The notes below the pieces were generated by a model. It was not told the DNA's origin and did not search any database. It was given only the letters and a program-made list of their open reading frames with translations. A DNA stretch of 64,000 nucleotides from Yoonia sp034652275. Its GTDB lineage: Bacteria > Pseudomonadota > Alphaproteobacteria > Rhodobacterales > Rhodobacteraceae. Below are positions 33,400 to 41,895 of the stretch, one piece after another. Position 1 is the stretch's first letter, and every line of letters begins with the position of its first letter. The translations under genes were made by a program, and so were the position numbers. The stretch is from NCBI RefSeq assembly GCF_034652275.1, contig NZ_JAXIWG010000001.1, forward strand, positions 372,001-436,000. Reading direction: 5' to 3'.

Positions 33400-33461
33400 G
33401 TGACATAATTATGTTACGCTACGACAAAGCCGCGACATGACGCCGCGTCAAGAATTGACGC
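33400..33461. promoter_or_regulatory. Two palindromes upstream of the FadL-type gene
   Basis: 33400-33417 is an AT-rich near-palindrome with a perfect 12-base core ACATAATTATGT. 33445-33461 is GCGTCAA-GAA-TTGACGC, a perfect 7-3-7 dyad. Both lie 60-120 bases upstream of the FadL-like ATG and could be operators for unidentified regulators. There is no evidence beyond symmetry. Confidence 0.45.
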
Positions 33462-33521
33462 AGCGATTAGGCACTCCGTAGGGTCTGTTGCATAGAATTT
33501 GTTCATGATGGGGATGAGGAC

Positions 33522-34658
33522 ATGAAACAGACACTTACCGTCGGCGCGGCATTGCTGATGACGACGTCCATGGCGCAGGCAGGGGGGATTGAACGCTCTG
33601 TGCCATCCATGGCCCTGTTGTTCGAGGAAGGAAACTACCTTGAACTGTCGTTCGGCTATGTCACGCCAGAGGTCAGCGGGACACAGGCAATTCCGTTTCT
33701 CACTGCGCCGCTTGGGGCAGAGTCGGGAAACATCGCCGACCCTTACAGCATTCTGAGCTTTGGTTATAAAAACCAGATCAACGACAAGATCGCGATTGCG
33801 CTGATTATCGACCAACCCATCGGTGCCGGTGTCGAATATGCGTCTGATACAGATTATGCATATGGAGGCGGCATTACACCTTTCGGGTCAACAGCGACCA
33901 TCGACAGCGTCGGGTTTACAGCCTTGCTTGCTTACTCCCTGCCCAACAACATCACCGTCTACGGTGGTCCGCGCGCTGTGCGCACCTCGGGTGAGGTGGC
34001 ATTGTTCAACGGCTATACCATGGACTCCTCGCGCGAGACGGACTTTGGCTATGTCGTCGGAGCCGGCTGGGAACGGCCTGACATTGCCGCGCGCGTCTCG
34101 CTGACCTATCACAGCGCCATCACGCATGATTTCCGTGCGGATGAAGTCGTGCCCGCCCCCGGGCCGGGTCCAATATCAACGGACTTCTCGACCACCGTTC
34201 CGCAGTCACTGACACTCGAAGGTCAGACAGGCATCGCGGCAAACACGCTGTTGTTCGGCTCGATCCGCTGGGTCGAGTGGAGCGAGTTCGATATTTCTCC
34301 GGTCGGCTATGGTCTTGCGACAGGCGGCGGCTCGCTGGTGAGCTATGACGATGACGTCGTGACCTACAACCTTGGTGTCGGACGGCGCTTCAGCGACGAA
34401 TGGTCCGGCGCAATCACCGCAGGCTATGAGGCCAGCCAAGGCGGTTTCTCGGGGAACCTTGGGCCGACGGACGGCAGCACCTCGCTGGGCGTCGCGGCGA
34501 CCTATACGATGGGGGATATCCGCATCACAGGCGGTGCGCGCTATATCTGGATCGGCGATGCTGAAACAGAAGCACCGGGCGCGCCAGGGGTTACCCTCGG
34601 TCAGTTCCAAGAAAACTCGGCCGTCGCGCTGGGGCTTCGGGTCGCTTACAACTTCTAA
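33522..34658 (+). CDS. FadL/OMPP1-family outer-membrane transport protein
   Basis: A 378-residue protein with a Sec signal peptide (MKQTLTVGAALLMTTSMAQAG). The mature part is a predicted 14-strand beta-barrel with alternating aromatic strands and the terminal ALGLRVAYNF ending in Phe, the usual outer-membrane insertion signal. The N-terminal GGIERSVPSMALLFEEGNYLELSFGYVTPEV fits the FadL/TodX plug and first strand. Such proteins pass long-chain fatty acids or aromatic hydrocarbons across the outer membrane. The start has a good GAGGA site, two palindromes lie upstream and a terminator follows. It sits near the aromatic cluster but is separated from it by the LysR and EamA genes, so a shared substrate is possible, not shown. 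Confidence 0.88.
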   Translation: MKQTLTVGAALLMTTSMAQAGGIERSVPSMALLFEEGNYLELSFGYVTPEVSGTQAIPFLTAPLGAESGNIADPYSILSFGYKNQINDKIAIALIIDQPIGAGVEYASDTDYAYGGGITPFGSTATIDSVGFTALLAYSLPNNITVYGGPRAVRTSGEVALFNGYTMDSSRETDFGYVVGAGWERPDIAARVSLTYHSAITHDFRADEVVPAPGPGPISTDFSTTVPQSLTLEGQTGIAANTLLFGSIRWVEWSEFDISPVGYGLATGGGSLVSYDDDVVTYNLGVGRRFSDEWSGAITAGYEASQGGFSGNLGPTDGSTSLGVAATYTMGDIRITGGARYIWIGDAETEAPGAPGVTLGQFQENSAVALGLRVAYNF

Positions 34659-34677
34659 GGTCCGTATTCTATAAACC

Positions 34678-34707
34678 AAAGCCCCGCCCTCACCGGCGGG
34701 GCTTTTT
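34678..34707 (+). terminator. Rho-independent terminator of the FadL-type gene
   Basis: AAAGCCCCGCC-CTCACC-GGCGGGGCTTTTT: an 11-bp stem ending in a T-run, 20 bases past the stop codon. Confidence 0.92.
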
Positions 34708-34763
34708 CATTCTGCGCATGATCCGGCTTGCGCTGGCGGTGCGGGCAGGATCAAACCTGCGCC

Positions 34764-35687
34764 ATGATCCTCACACAAAAAGCCATGTCCGGCCGCGCCT
34801 GGGCGGAAATACTGATCCTGTCGCTGATCTGGGGCGCATCGTTCCTGTCGGTGCATGTCGCACTGGAGGAAATCGGCCCGCTGACCTCGGTCGCGCACCG
34901 GACATTCTGGGCGATGCTGATTCTGTGGGGCTATGTCGCGATCCGTCGCCTGCCCCTGCCACGCAGCCCTGCGGTCTGGTTGGCGTTTCTGGTCATGGGA
35001 CTGCTGAACAACGTCATCCCGTTCAGCCTGATGGCCTGGGGGCAGCTGCACATCGAGACCGGCCTGACCGCGATCATGAACGCCTCGACCGCGATTTTCG
35101 GCGCGATCACGGCGGCGGTGTTTCTGGCCGATGAACGGCTGACCCTGCGCAAGGCGGTGGGTGTGGGCCTTGGCTTTCTGGGCGTGGCCACGGCCATCGG
35201 GTTGCAGGCGCTGACCCAGTTTGACCTGCGGTCCTTGGGCCAGCTGGCGGTACTGGGCGGTGCGATCAGCTATGCCTTTGCAGGTGTCTGGGCGCGCAAG
35301 CACCTATCCGGCCTGACGCCACAAGTCGCCGCTGCGGGGATGCTGACAGGGTCGAGCCTGATCGCCCTGCCCTTGGCGTGGTCCATCGAAGGCCCGATCA
35401 ATCTGGCCTTGCAGCCGCAGACCTGGGCCGCCATCGGATACTATGCCGTGATGGCAACGGCGCTGGCCTATCTGCTCTATTACCGCGTGCTGGCTATGGC
35501 GGGCAGCGGCAATCTGATGCTGGTCACGCTGCTGGTCGCCCCCGTCGCGATCATCTTGGGCGCGGTCGTGCTGGGCGAGGCGCTGCCTTTGCGCGCCTAT
35601 GCCGGTTTTGCGCTACTCGCCACCGGTCTGGTCATCCACGATGGCCGCGTTGTCAAGGCGATCCAACACCGCGCGCGCCGCGCGTAG
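34764..35687 (+). CDS. EamA/DMT-family transporter
   Basis: A 307-residue inner-membrane protein with ten hydrophobic segments: LILSLIWGASFLSVHVALEEIGP at the N-terminus, MNASTAIFGAITAAVFLADERLTL at the end of the first EamA repeat, and MATALAYLLYYRVLAMAGSGNLMLVTLLVAPVAIILGAVVLGEAL in the second. A drug/metabolite exporter; the substrate is unknown. The ATG at 34764 was chosen; another at 34785 is possible. Its 3' end overlaps the 3' end of lpxB by 75 bases, so the two genes are convergent and share sequence. Confidence 0.88.
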   Translation: MILTQKAMSGRAWAEILILSLIWGASFLSVHVALEEIGPLTSVAHRTFWAMLILWGYVAIRRLPLPRSPAVWLAFLVMGLLNNVIPFSLMAWGQLHIETGLTAIMNASTAIFGAITAAVFLADERLTLRKAVGVGLGFLGVATAIGLQALTQFDLRSLGQLAVLGGAISYAFAGVWARKHLSGLTPQVAAAGMLTGSSLIALPLAWSIEGPINLALQPQTWAAIGYYAVMATALAYLLYYRVLAMAGSGNLMLVTLLVAPVAIILGAVVLGEALPLRAYAGFALLATGLVIHDGRVVKAIQHRARRA

Positions 35688-36764
35688 CCCCGGTGCCTCG
35701 CCCCCGCGCCCGAGCCTATCCATCGTCAGATCCATCGCTGCCTGCTGCGCTGTCGGGTTGGCCAGCACGGCCAAGACCGCATCGGCGATGGGTTCCGGCT
35801 GGCAGGCCTTGCCGATGAACTCCGGCACCGTGCGGGTGTCGCTGACCAGATTGACCAGCGTGACAGTATCGACCAGCAGCATGCGCGAAATGATGATCCG
35901 GCTGAGCCACGCCATGTCATAGGCGATCACCATCGGCGTCCCGTTCGCAGCCAGTTCCAGCGACACCGTGCCAGAGGCTGCGAGTGCTACATCCGCGCGG
36001 CGGAACCATGCGGGTTTGTCAGGGCTGGCAGGCGGCAGCACGGTGACCGGCACGGACCAATCCGCCACCTGCGCCTGCACCAGATCATGCACATTGGCCG
36101 TGGTGGGAATGACAAACCGCGCATCCGGCACCTGTACCGCGATCCGTGCCACGGCCTGCCCGAACCGGGGGGCAAGGCGGCTCACCTCGCTTTTGCGGCT
36201 GCCGGGCAAGACCAGCACGACGGTGCCAACGCCCAAGGCGGCGGCCTCTTCGGCGCTGGCAATCGGATCGGTCACCACCGGATGGCCGACGAAATCGCAG
36301 GCCATACCGGCGGCCTGCATCAAGGGCGGCTCGAACGGGAACAGCGCCAGCACGTGGTCGATATGATGCGCCATATGCGCGGCACGCTTGGGCCGCCATG
36401 CCCAGACGGTCGGGGCCACGTAATGCACGGTGCGGATCGTGCTGCGCGCCTTGACCAGTTTGGACACACGAAGGCAGAAATCGGGGCTGTCGATGGTGAT
36501 CAGCACATCGGGCTGGGTCTGTACGACCGCCTCGGCCATCTGCGCGATGCGCCGCTTCAAAGCGCGGTATTTGGGCAGGATTTCGGCCAGCCCCATGACG
36601 CTGAGTTCATCCATGGGAAAGCGGCTCACCAGCCCTTCGGCCTGCATCAGCGGCCCGCCGACCCCGTCAAAGGTCACACCGGGGCGGAGCGTTTTCAGCC
36701 CCGCCATCAGCGCAGCACCCAGCTTGTCGCCCGACGCTTCGCCCGCGATCAGGAACACTCTCAT
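35613..36764 (-). CDS. lpxB: Lipid-A-disaccharide synthase
   Basis: A 383-residue glycosyltransferase (GT19) starting MRVFLIAGEASGDKLGAALM, the LpxB N-terminus. FVGHPVV, LPGSRKSEVSRL and ALAASGTVSLELA are the family motifs for UDP-sugar binding. It condenses UDP-2,3-diacylglucosamine with lipid X to form the lipid A disaccharide on the inner face of the inner membrane. The ATG overlaps the lpxI stop (ATGA). A longer open frame to 37064 is only Arg-rich antisense to lpxI. The 3' end overlaps the convergent EamA gene by 75 bases. Confidence 0.95.
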   Translation of the reverse strand: MRVFLIAGEASGDKLGAALMAGLKTLRPGVTFDGVGGPLMQAEGLVSRFPMDELSVMGLAEILPKYRALKRRIAQMAEAVVQTQPDVLITIDSPDFCLRVSKLVKARSTIRTVHYVAPTVWAWRPKRAAHMAHHIDHVLALFPFEPPLMQAAGMACDFVGHPVVTDPIASAEEAAALGVGTVVLVLPGSRKSEVSRLAPRFGQAVARIAVQVPDARFVIPTTANVHDLVQAQVADWSVPVTVLPPASPDKPAWFRRADVALAASGTVSLELAANGTPMVIAYDMAWLSRIIISRMLLVDTVTLVNLVSDTRTVPEFIGKACQPEPIADAVLAVLANPTAQQAAMDLTMDRLGRGGEAPGLRAARAVLDRLDNAAIVDDQTGGE

Positions 36765-37639
36765 GCGCCACCTTTTGGGCGGACCCAGAAACAGGCACCT
36801 GCCCGTTCCAGCGTGGCGATGATCTGCGGCGCGTCCAGCACGATGACGCCGCCCGCCTCGACCACGATGGCTGAGAGCCCAGCAGCGACCGCGCCGCGCG
36901 CCGTCTCTGGCCCGATCACCGGCAGGTCGGCGCGCCGGTCCTGCGCGGGCTTCGGGGCTTTGAACAGCACCGCACCGCGTGCATCGACGGGCGCGCCGTC
37001 CGGCCCGCTCAGCCATTCGGCGGCGGTGCCGAGCAGGTCGCCCATCAGATCGACACCGCCCCAAAGCGGGTCACCCGAAGGGGCAAACCGCGCGATCATT
37101 GCATCCGTGCCAGCCTGATCCTCGCGCGCGATCACGCGGCCTTGGCGCACAAGGCAGGCTTGCCCCGTGTCTGCAGCCCCCATCGCCGCGATGGTCTGTT
37201 CGCCCAGCACAGCATCAAGCCGCAGTTGCGGCGACAGGCGGCCAGCAAGGACGCCAGCGGCAGGCAACAGATCAGGCGCTAGCTCATGCGCGGCGACCAC
37301 CTCAAAGCCTGCATTTTCAAAGATCGCGATCACGCCGCGCAACGTGCCGTCGTCGCCTTTGGCCATCGCGGCTTGCAGGCCTGCGACCAGTGGCAAAGTC
37401 GCGGCATCGATCTGTGCGGGGTCAATCACCGGTCGTTTGACAGCACCCGCCATGCAGACCCGCGTGACACCGCGCGCTTTCAGATGCGCCAGAAACGTGC
37501 CCAGCTGTTCGATGCGAAAGGTGATGTCGGGCGTGATCTGGGGCGCAAAGCCGTGCAACGCGCAGACAATCGGGCGCGCCGCGAGCCGCGCCAACAGCGC
37601 GGGCGGCAGATCACCCGTGCCTGCGATCAGCGCCAGCAT
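36761..37639 (-). CDS. lpxI: UDP-2,3-diacylglucosamine pyrophosphatase LpxI
   Basis: A 292-residue protein of the DUF1009/LpxI family, starting MLALIAGTGDLPPALLARL, with MAGAVKRPVI, FENAGFEVVAAHELAPDLL and VIGPETARGAVAAGLSAIVVEAGGVIVLD. LpxI replaces LpxH in alphaproteobacteria and hydrolyses UDP-2,3-diacylglucosamine to lipid X plus UMP. Its start overlaps the lpxA stop by one base and its stop overlaps the lpxB ATG, consistent with sequential steps in lipid A synthesis being made together. Confidence 0.94.
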   Translation of the reverse strand: MLALIAGTGDLPPALLARLAARPIVCALHGFAPQITPDITFRIEQLGTFLAHLKARGVTRVCMAGAVKRPVIDPAQIDAATLPLVAGLQAAMAKGDDGTLRGVIAIFENAGFEVVAAHELAPDLLPAAGVLAGRLSPQLRLDAVLGEQTIAAMGAADTGQACLVRQGRVIAREDQAGTDAMIARFAPSGDPLWGGVDLMGDLLGTAAEWLSGPDGAPVDARGAVLFKAPKPAQDRRADLPVIGPETARGAVAAGLSAIVVEAGGVIVLDAPQIIATLERAGACFWVRPKGGA

Positions 37640-38421
37640 CAGCCGGGCGTCAGGAAATTACGGTCGGACGGGCCTAGGATAAAGCGGACCATGTCCTGCA
37701 CATAAGGACTGTCGCTTTCGGTGCCAAGCTTGCGGGCACGATCCTGAAAATTGCCTTCGCCGTCTTTCAGCATCTGGAACGCCGCGCGCAGCGCGGTGAT
37801 ATCGGTGCGGTCCACGCCTTTGCGTTTCAGACCGACAAGGTTCAGCCCGTCGAGCACCCCGCGCGGTCCCTGCACCAGCCCGTGCGGGACGACATCCGCC
37901 GTCACCATCGTGACCGCGCCGATGATCGCGCCCTGCCCGATGCGCACCCATTGATGCACACCGCACAAGCCGCCGATGATGACGTCATCCTCAATCACGC
38001 AATGGCCCGCCACGGCGGAATTGTTGACGATGATGACACGGTCACCGATCTGCGCGTCATGCGCGATATGGCAGCCCGCCATGAACAGCCCGTCATCGCC
38101 CACACGTGTGATCCCGCCGCCTTGGGCGGTGCCCGTGTTGATCGTCACATGCTCGCGGATGCGGTTGCGCGCGCCGATGCGCAATTGCGTCTTTTCGCCC
38201 GCGAATTTCAAATCCTGCGGGATTTCCCCGATCACGGCAAAGGGAAAGATCGTCGTGCCCGCGCCTATATGGGTATCGCCATCCACCACCACATGGCTTT
38301 TCAGCGTCACACCATCGCCCAAGACCACATCAGGCCCGATCACACAGAACGGACCCACCGTGCAATCAGCAGCAATGCGCGCGCCTTGCGCGATCACCGC
38401 ACTGGGGTGGATGCCCGCCAT
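37639..38421 (-). CDS. lpxA: UDP-N-acetylglucosamine acyltransferase
   Basis: A 260-residue left-handed beta-helix acyltransferase with many hexapeptide repeats (for example IGPDVVLGDGVTL). The catalytic-His region is FMAGCHIAHDAQIGD, followed by IGGLCGVHQWVRIGQGA. LpxA transfers a 3-hydroxyacyl chain from ACP to UDP-GlcNAc, the first step of lipid A synthesis. It shares one base with the fabZ stop. Length is normal for the family. Confidence 0.96.
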   Translation of the reverse strand: MAGIHPSAVIAQGARIAADCTVGPFCVIGPDVVLGDGVTLKSHVVVDGDTHIGAGTTIFPFAVIGEIPQDLKFAGEKTQLRIGARNRIREHVTINTGTAQGGGITRVGDDGLFMAGCHIAHDAQIGDRVIIVNNSAVAGHCVIEDDVIIGGLCGVHQWVRIGQGAIIGAVTMVTADVVPHGLVQGPRGVLDGLNLVGLKRKGVDRTDITALRAAFQMLKDGEGNFQDRARKLGTESDSPYVQDMVRFILGPSDRNFLTPG

Positions 38422-38882
38422 CAGCCTTGCAGGTCCATCATCGCGGTGAATTCCGCCTCGGCGGCCAGTTCGCCATCGACCGTCGCCACACCCTTGAAGC
38501 GCCAGACCTTGCCGCCGGGTTTGCCGCGTGTGGTTTCGACGCGCATTTCCAGCACGTCACCCGGAACCACCTTGCGGCGGAATTTGCATCCGTCGATGGC
38601 CATGAAATAGACCAGCAGGTCACCGTTGATCAGCCCCAGCGACGCGCCGACCATCACCGCACTTGTCTGCGCCATCGCCTCGACGATGGTAACGCCGGGC
38701 ATGATCGGGTTGCCGGGGAAATGGCCTTGGAAATAGGGTTCGTTCATCGTCACGTTCTTGATGCCCACAGCCGAGGACGTGCCGTCGATGCTGTGGACCT
38801 TGTCGACCAGCAGGAACGGATACCGGTGCGGCAGGATTTTCTGGATCAGCTGGATATCGGCGGTTGTGACGGGCTCGGACAT
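38421..38882 (-). CDS. fabZ: 3-hydroxyacyl-[acyl-carrier-protein] dehydratase
   Basis: A 153-residue hotdog-fold protein with PHRYPFLLVDKV and the active-site segment HFPGNPIMPGVTIVEAM (His54, Glu68). It dehydrates 3-hydroxyacyl-ACP in fatty-acid synthesis. 3-hydroxyacyl-ACP is also the acyl donor for LpxA, encoded immediately downstream. There is a 77-base gap to the upstream OmpH-like gene, where many other bacteria carry lpxD; no lpxD is present here. Confidence 0.96.
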   Translation of the reverse strand: MSEPVTTADIQLIQKILPHRYPFLLVDKVHSIDGTSSAVGIKNVTMNEPYFQGHFPGNPIMPGVTIVEAMAQTSAVMVGASLGLINGDLLVYFMAIDGCKFRRKVVPGDVLEMRVETTRGKPGGKVWRFKGVATVDGELAAEAEFTAMMDLQG

Positions 38883-38959
38883 ATGTGGTTCCTTGTCTTG
38901 ACGGGTCCCGTAAGGGATTGGCCTTGCCTAGCAAGCCGCGGCGGGCACGGCAAGCGTGG

Positions 38960-39481
38960 CTAGCGGGTCCCGTCGCCCAGTCTCTCGTCAATGCGGGCAA
39001 TCGCGTCATCGGTAATATTGGCCGTGCGTACCGACAAAACGACGTTGCGCTGTTCCAGCACCATCGCCGCCCCGCGTTCCAACATCAGGGTGCCTACGAT
39101 TTCCTGCACGCGTTCCTCGAATGCAGCGCGCGCTTGCGCGGCTTCGGCGGCCAGTTCGCCGTTCTTGGCGTCACGGGCGCGGCGCACTTCTTGCACCTTG
39201 GCGTCAAAGGCCGCTGCCTCCGCGCGGAAGGCAGCTGGGTCCATCGTGGCGCGGCGCTGGGTCAGACTGCGTTCTTCTTCGGTCAACGCAGCGACGATGG
39301 CGTCATTTTCAGCTTGCAGTTCGGCCGTGCGGCCAGCCAGATCCGACGTGATCCGGCGGCCGTATTGCGTCTCGAAAAACAGCCTGTCGCTGTCGATAAT
39401 CAGAACCTGCGGCCCCGATTGCTGCGCGGCTGCCGGCAAGGCCAGAAGCAACCAGACAGCAATCGCGCGCCACAAGATCAT
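38960..39481 (-). CDS. OmpH/Skp-family periplasmic chaperone
   Basis: A 173-residue protein with a Sec signal peptide (AIAVWLLLALPAAAQQ) and a helical mature part rich in charged residues (SLTQRRATMDPAAFRAEAAAFDAKVQEVRRARDAKNGEL), as expected for the coiled-coil arms of Skp/OmpH. It would hold unfolded outer-membrane proteins in the periplasm for BamA, encoded directly upstream; the two genes overlap (ATGA). The C-terminal half keeps the Skp-like MVLEQRNVVLSV strand. Confidence 0.9.
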   Translation of the reverse strand: MILWRAIAVWLLLALPAAAQQSGPQVLIIDSDRLFFETQYGRRITSDLAGRTAELQAENDAIVAALTEEERSLTQRRATMDPAAFRAEAAAFDAKVQEVRRARDAKNGELAAEAAQARAAFEERVQEIVGTLMLERGAAMVLEQRNVVLSVRTANITDDAIARIDERLGDGTR

Positions 39482-41805
39482 CAGAAATTGGTCGAGATCG
39501 TGACGTCGAAGGCCCGCGTGCGGTCGCGGTCCTGCACGTCAAGTGGTTCGGTAAAGTTGAACCGCAACGGACCGATAGGGGTGGTCCAGAAGATCGATGC
39601 ACCGACCACGGACCGGGCGGTGAAATCGTCATAATCCACCTGCCCCGCATAGCCCGAATCCCAGACAGACCCGTAATCGTAGAACACACCACCCGACAGA
39701 CCGTATTCGCTGGGCAGGCCCAGCGGGAATTCCGCCTCGAGCCGCGCCACGGCAAACGCGTTGCCACCGATGGCATCGTCAAAGGGTTCCAGCGACCGTG
39801 GTCCGATCCCGCCGGCCTCGAAGCCGCGCATCAGGCGGCTGCCAAGGAAAAAGCGGTCGGTCACGCGGCTCTGGCCTTCTTGATAGTCCAGATAGCCGCC
39901 TTCAACGGTTGCACGCAGAGTGACTTCTTCGTTCAGCACCTTCGTTTCGGCACCGGCAAAAGCCGTCGTTTTGATGAACTGCGCATCACCGAAACCGAAT
40001 TCCTGCCCAAAACGCAGGATATAGCCGGTGTTCGGGTCAATTCCCGCGCGGCGCGAATCCCAGCTGTAGGAATAGCCCAGCGAATTGGTCGTCACCGCGC
40101 CAATGTCTTCTTCCTGTTGCAGGATCGGGCTGGCATCGTCAGACACATTCGTCAGGTCGGCATAGTTGAATGCATAAAACACTGTCAGGCGCCCGTTGTC
40201 GCTGACCGGAAAGGCAAGCGACGGGCTGAACCGGAAGGTCTGCGTGTCGTAGCGGGCGTTTTCGTTGTCGGTCTGCCCGTAAGACAGTTCGATCCCGCCG
40301 CGCAGGTCACGGCCCAGAAGCTGCGGTTCAGCAAACCGGAAGCTGAGGCGCTGGTTCGTCTCGGCGGTCGAGATATCGAAATCGAGCCGCTGCCCGCGTC
40401 CCTGAAAGTTACTTTGCCCGTAGGAAGCGACCAGCCCAAGCCCCGTGTCGGTGTTGAAGTTCGCGCCGAAGCTCAGCGTGCCGGTCGGACCTTCGGTGAC
40501 ATCGACATCAACGATCACCTGATTGGCGGAAGACCCCTGCCGTGTTTCGACATTGGCGTTCTGGAAGAAACCCAAACCACGGATGCGACGCGCGGAATCG
40601 CGGATCTCGCGCGGGTTGAACGGGTCACCCTCGACCACACGGACCTGATTGCGGATCACACGGTCAAGTGTCGTGCTGTTGCCCTGAATGTCGATCCGTT
40701 CGACGAAAACGCGCGGTCCCTCGGTCAGCACATATTCCAGATCCAGCGTCAGCGTGCGGTCATTGCGGGTGATCCGCGGTTCGACCTGCACGAAATTGAC
40801 ATTGCGCTGCACGGCCAGACGTTCCAGCCGCGTGATATCGGTTTCGATTGGCACGGGCGAATAGACCGACCCCGGGCGCGTGCGGATTGCGTCTTGAAAC
40901 GGGGTCGGATCAACGCCGGGGATGGCGCTGCTGACAGTAACAGTGCCAAAGTTGAAACGCTGGCCTTCACGCAGATTGAACGTCACCAGATAGGCATCGC
41001 GTTCGGGCGTCAGCGCCACATCGACGTTAAGCACTTCGAAATCGGCATAGCCGCGCGAGCGGTAGAAGTCGGTCAGCAACACACGGTCCTGCGCGATACG
41101 GTCCGGAGAAAAAGTATCCCGTGTCACCAGCGCACGCAGCAATCCGGCCTGTTTGGTGTCCAGCACGCGGCGCAAACGCCCTTCGGAATAGGTGCGGTTG
41201 CCAAGGAAGGAAATACGCTCGATCTCGGTCACACCGGATTCGGTGACTTCAAACACCAGATCGACGCGGTTGTCGGCCAGCCGGATGATGCGCGGCGTCA
41301 CGACGGCGTTGATGCGGCCCTGACTGGCATAGACCTGCGTGATCGCATTGGTGTCGGCTTCGGCCTGCACGGGGTTGAACACGCGGCGCGGTTCGCTTTG
41401 CAGCAAGGGCAGAAGCTGCGCATCGCGGATGCGGCTGTTGCCTTCGATGCTGATGCGGTTGATCGTGGGGAATTCCACAACGCGGATCAGTAAGGTGCCG
41501 CCCTGCGGGACCACATCGACGGTTTCAAACAGGCCGGATTCCCGGATGCGTTGGGCTGCATCGTTCAGTTCGGCCGCTGACAAGGACGCGCCCGCGCTGA
41601 TGCCCGCGAATGTCAGGATCGTGCCGTCGGCCACGCGCTGGTTGCCTTCGATCGCTACGCTGTTGAAGGCAAAGCCCTGCGCCCCTGCGGCACCGGCGGT
41701 CATAACCGCCAGACCCGTCACCGTTGCGACCACCTTTGCCGTCGCCACGCCCTGCGCCCAAGCGCGCCCACCAAATCCCTGCATTTCGTCCGCCTGTTCT
41801 GACAT
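39481..41805 (-). CDS. bamA: Outer-membrane protein assembly factor BamA
   Basis: About 774 residues. After a signal sequence come five POTRA repeats (the first begins FNSVAIEGNQRVADGTI; later FPTINRISIEGNSRI, EIERISFLGNRTY), then the 16-strand Omp85 barrel, with the signature VTDRFFLGSRLMRGFEAGGIGPR and a terminal Phe. BamA folds beta-barrel proteins into the outer membrane. The start is uncertain: the open frame extends to a TTG at 41865, and I prefer the ATG at 41805, with 41784 (preceded by AGGCGG) as alternative; both keep a signal peptide ending AGAAGAQ. It follows rseP, the classic order. Confidence 0.93.
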   Translation of the reverse strand: MSEQADEMQGFGGRAWAQGVATAKVVATVTGLAVMTAGAAGAQGFAFNSVAIEGNQRVADGTILTFAGISAGASLSAAELNDAAQRIRESGLFETVDVVPQGGTLLIRVVEFPTINRISIEGNSRIRDAQLLPLLQSEPRRVFNPVQAEADTNAITQVYASQGRINAVVTPRIIRLADNRVDLVFEVTESGVTEIERISFLGNRTYSEGRLRRVLDTKQAGLLRALVTRDTFSPDRIAQDRVLLTDFYRSRGYADFEVLNVDVALTPERDAYLVTFNLREGQRFNFGTVTVSSAIPGVDPTPFQDAIRTRPGSVYSPVPIETDITRLERLAVQRNVNFVQVEPRITRNDRTLTLDLEYVLTEGPRVFVERIDIQGNSTTLDRVIRNQVRVVEGDPFNPREIRDSARRIRGLGFFQNANVETRQGSSANQVIVDVDVTEGPTGTLSFGANFNTDTGLGLVASYGQSNFQGRGQRLDFDISTAETNQRLSFRFAEPQLLGRDLRGGIELSYGQTDNENARYDTQTFRFSPSLAFPVSDNGRLTVFYAFNYADLTNVSDDASPILQQEEDIGAVTTNSLGYSYSWDSRRAGIDPNTGYILRFGQEFGFGDAQFIKTTAFAGAETKVLNEEVTLRATVEGGYLDYQEGQSRVTDRFFLGSRLMRGFEAGGIGPRSLEPFDDAIGGNAFAVARLEAEFPLGLPSEYGLSGGVFYDYGSVWDSGYAGQVDYDDFTARSVVGASIFWTTPIGPLRFNFTEPLDVQDRDRTRAFDVTISTNF

Positions 41806-41895
41806 CCCGGTTGCAAACGGAGTAGCCGCAATAAAAGCCGATGTCAAAACGACAAAGCCCAGCAAAGCGCCGCTTTGCCGGTCGGCGTCACAGGC

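Noticed and set aside
33455..33483. TTGACG upstream of the FadL-type gene as a -35 promoter box.
   Set aside because: No acceptable -10 element lies 16-19 bases downstream (GTAGGG); the bases are better explained as half of a perfect dyad.
36765..37064. N-terminal extension of the lpxB open frame by 100 residues.
   Set aside because: Arg-rich and wholly antisense-like over lpxI; the conserved LpxB N-terminus begins at 36764 with an ATGA overlap.
39880..41493. A 537-codon plus-strand open frame opposite bamA.
   Set aside because: bamA is certain on the minus strand, and this frame has no start signals or motifs.
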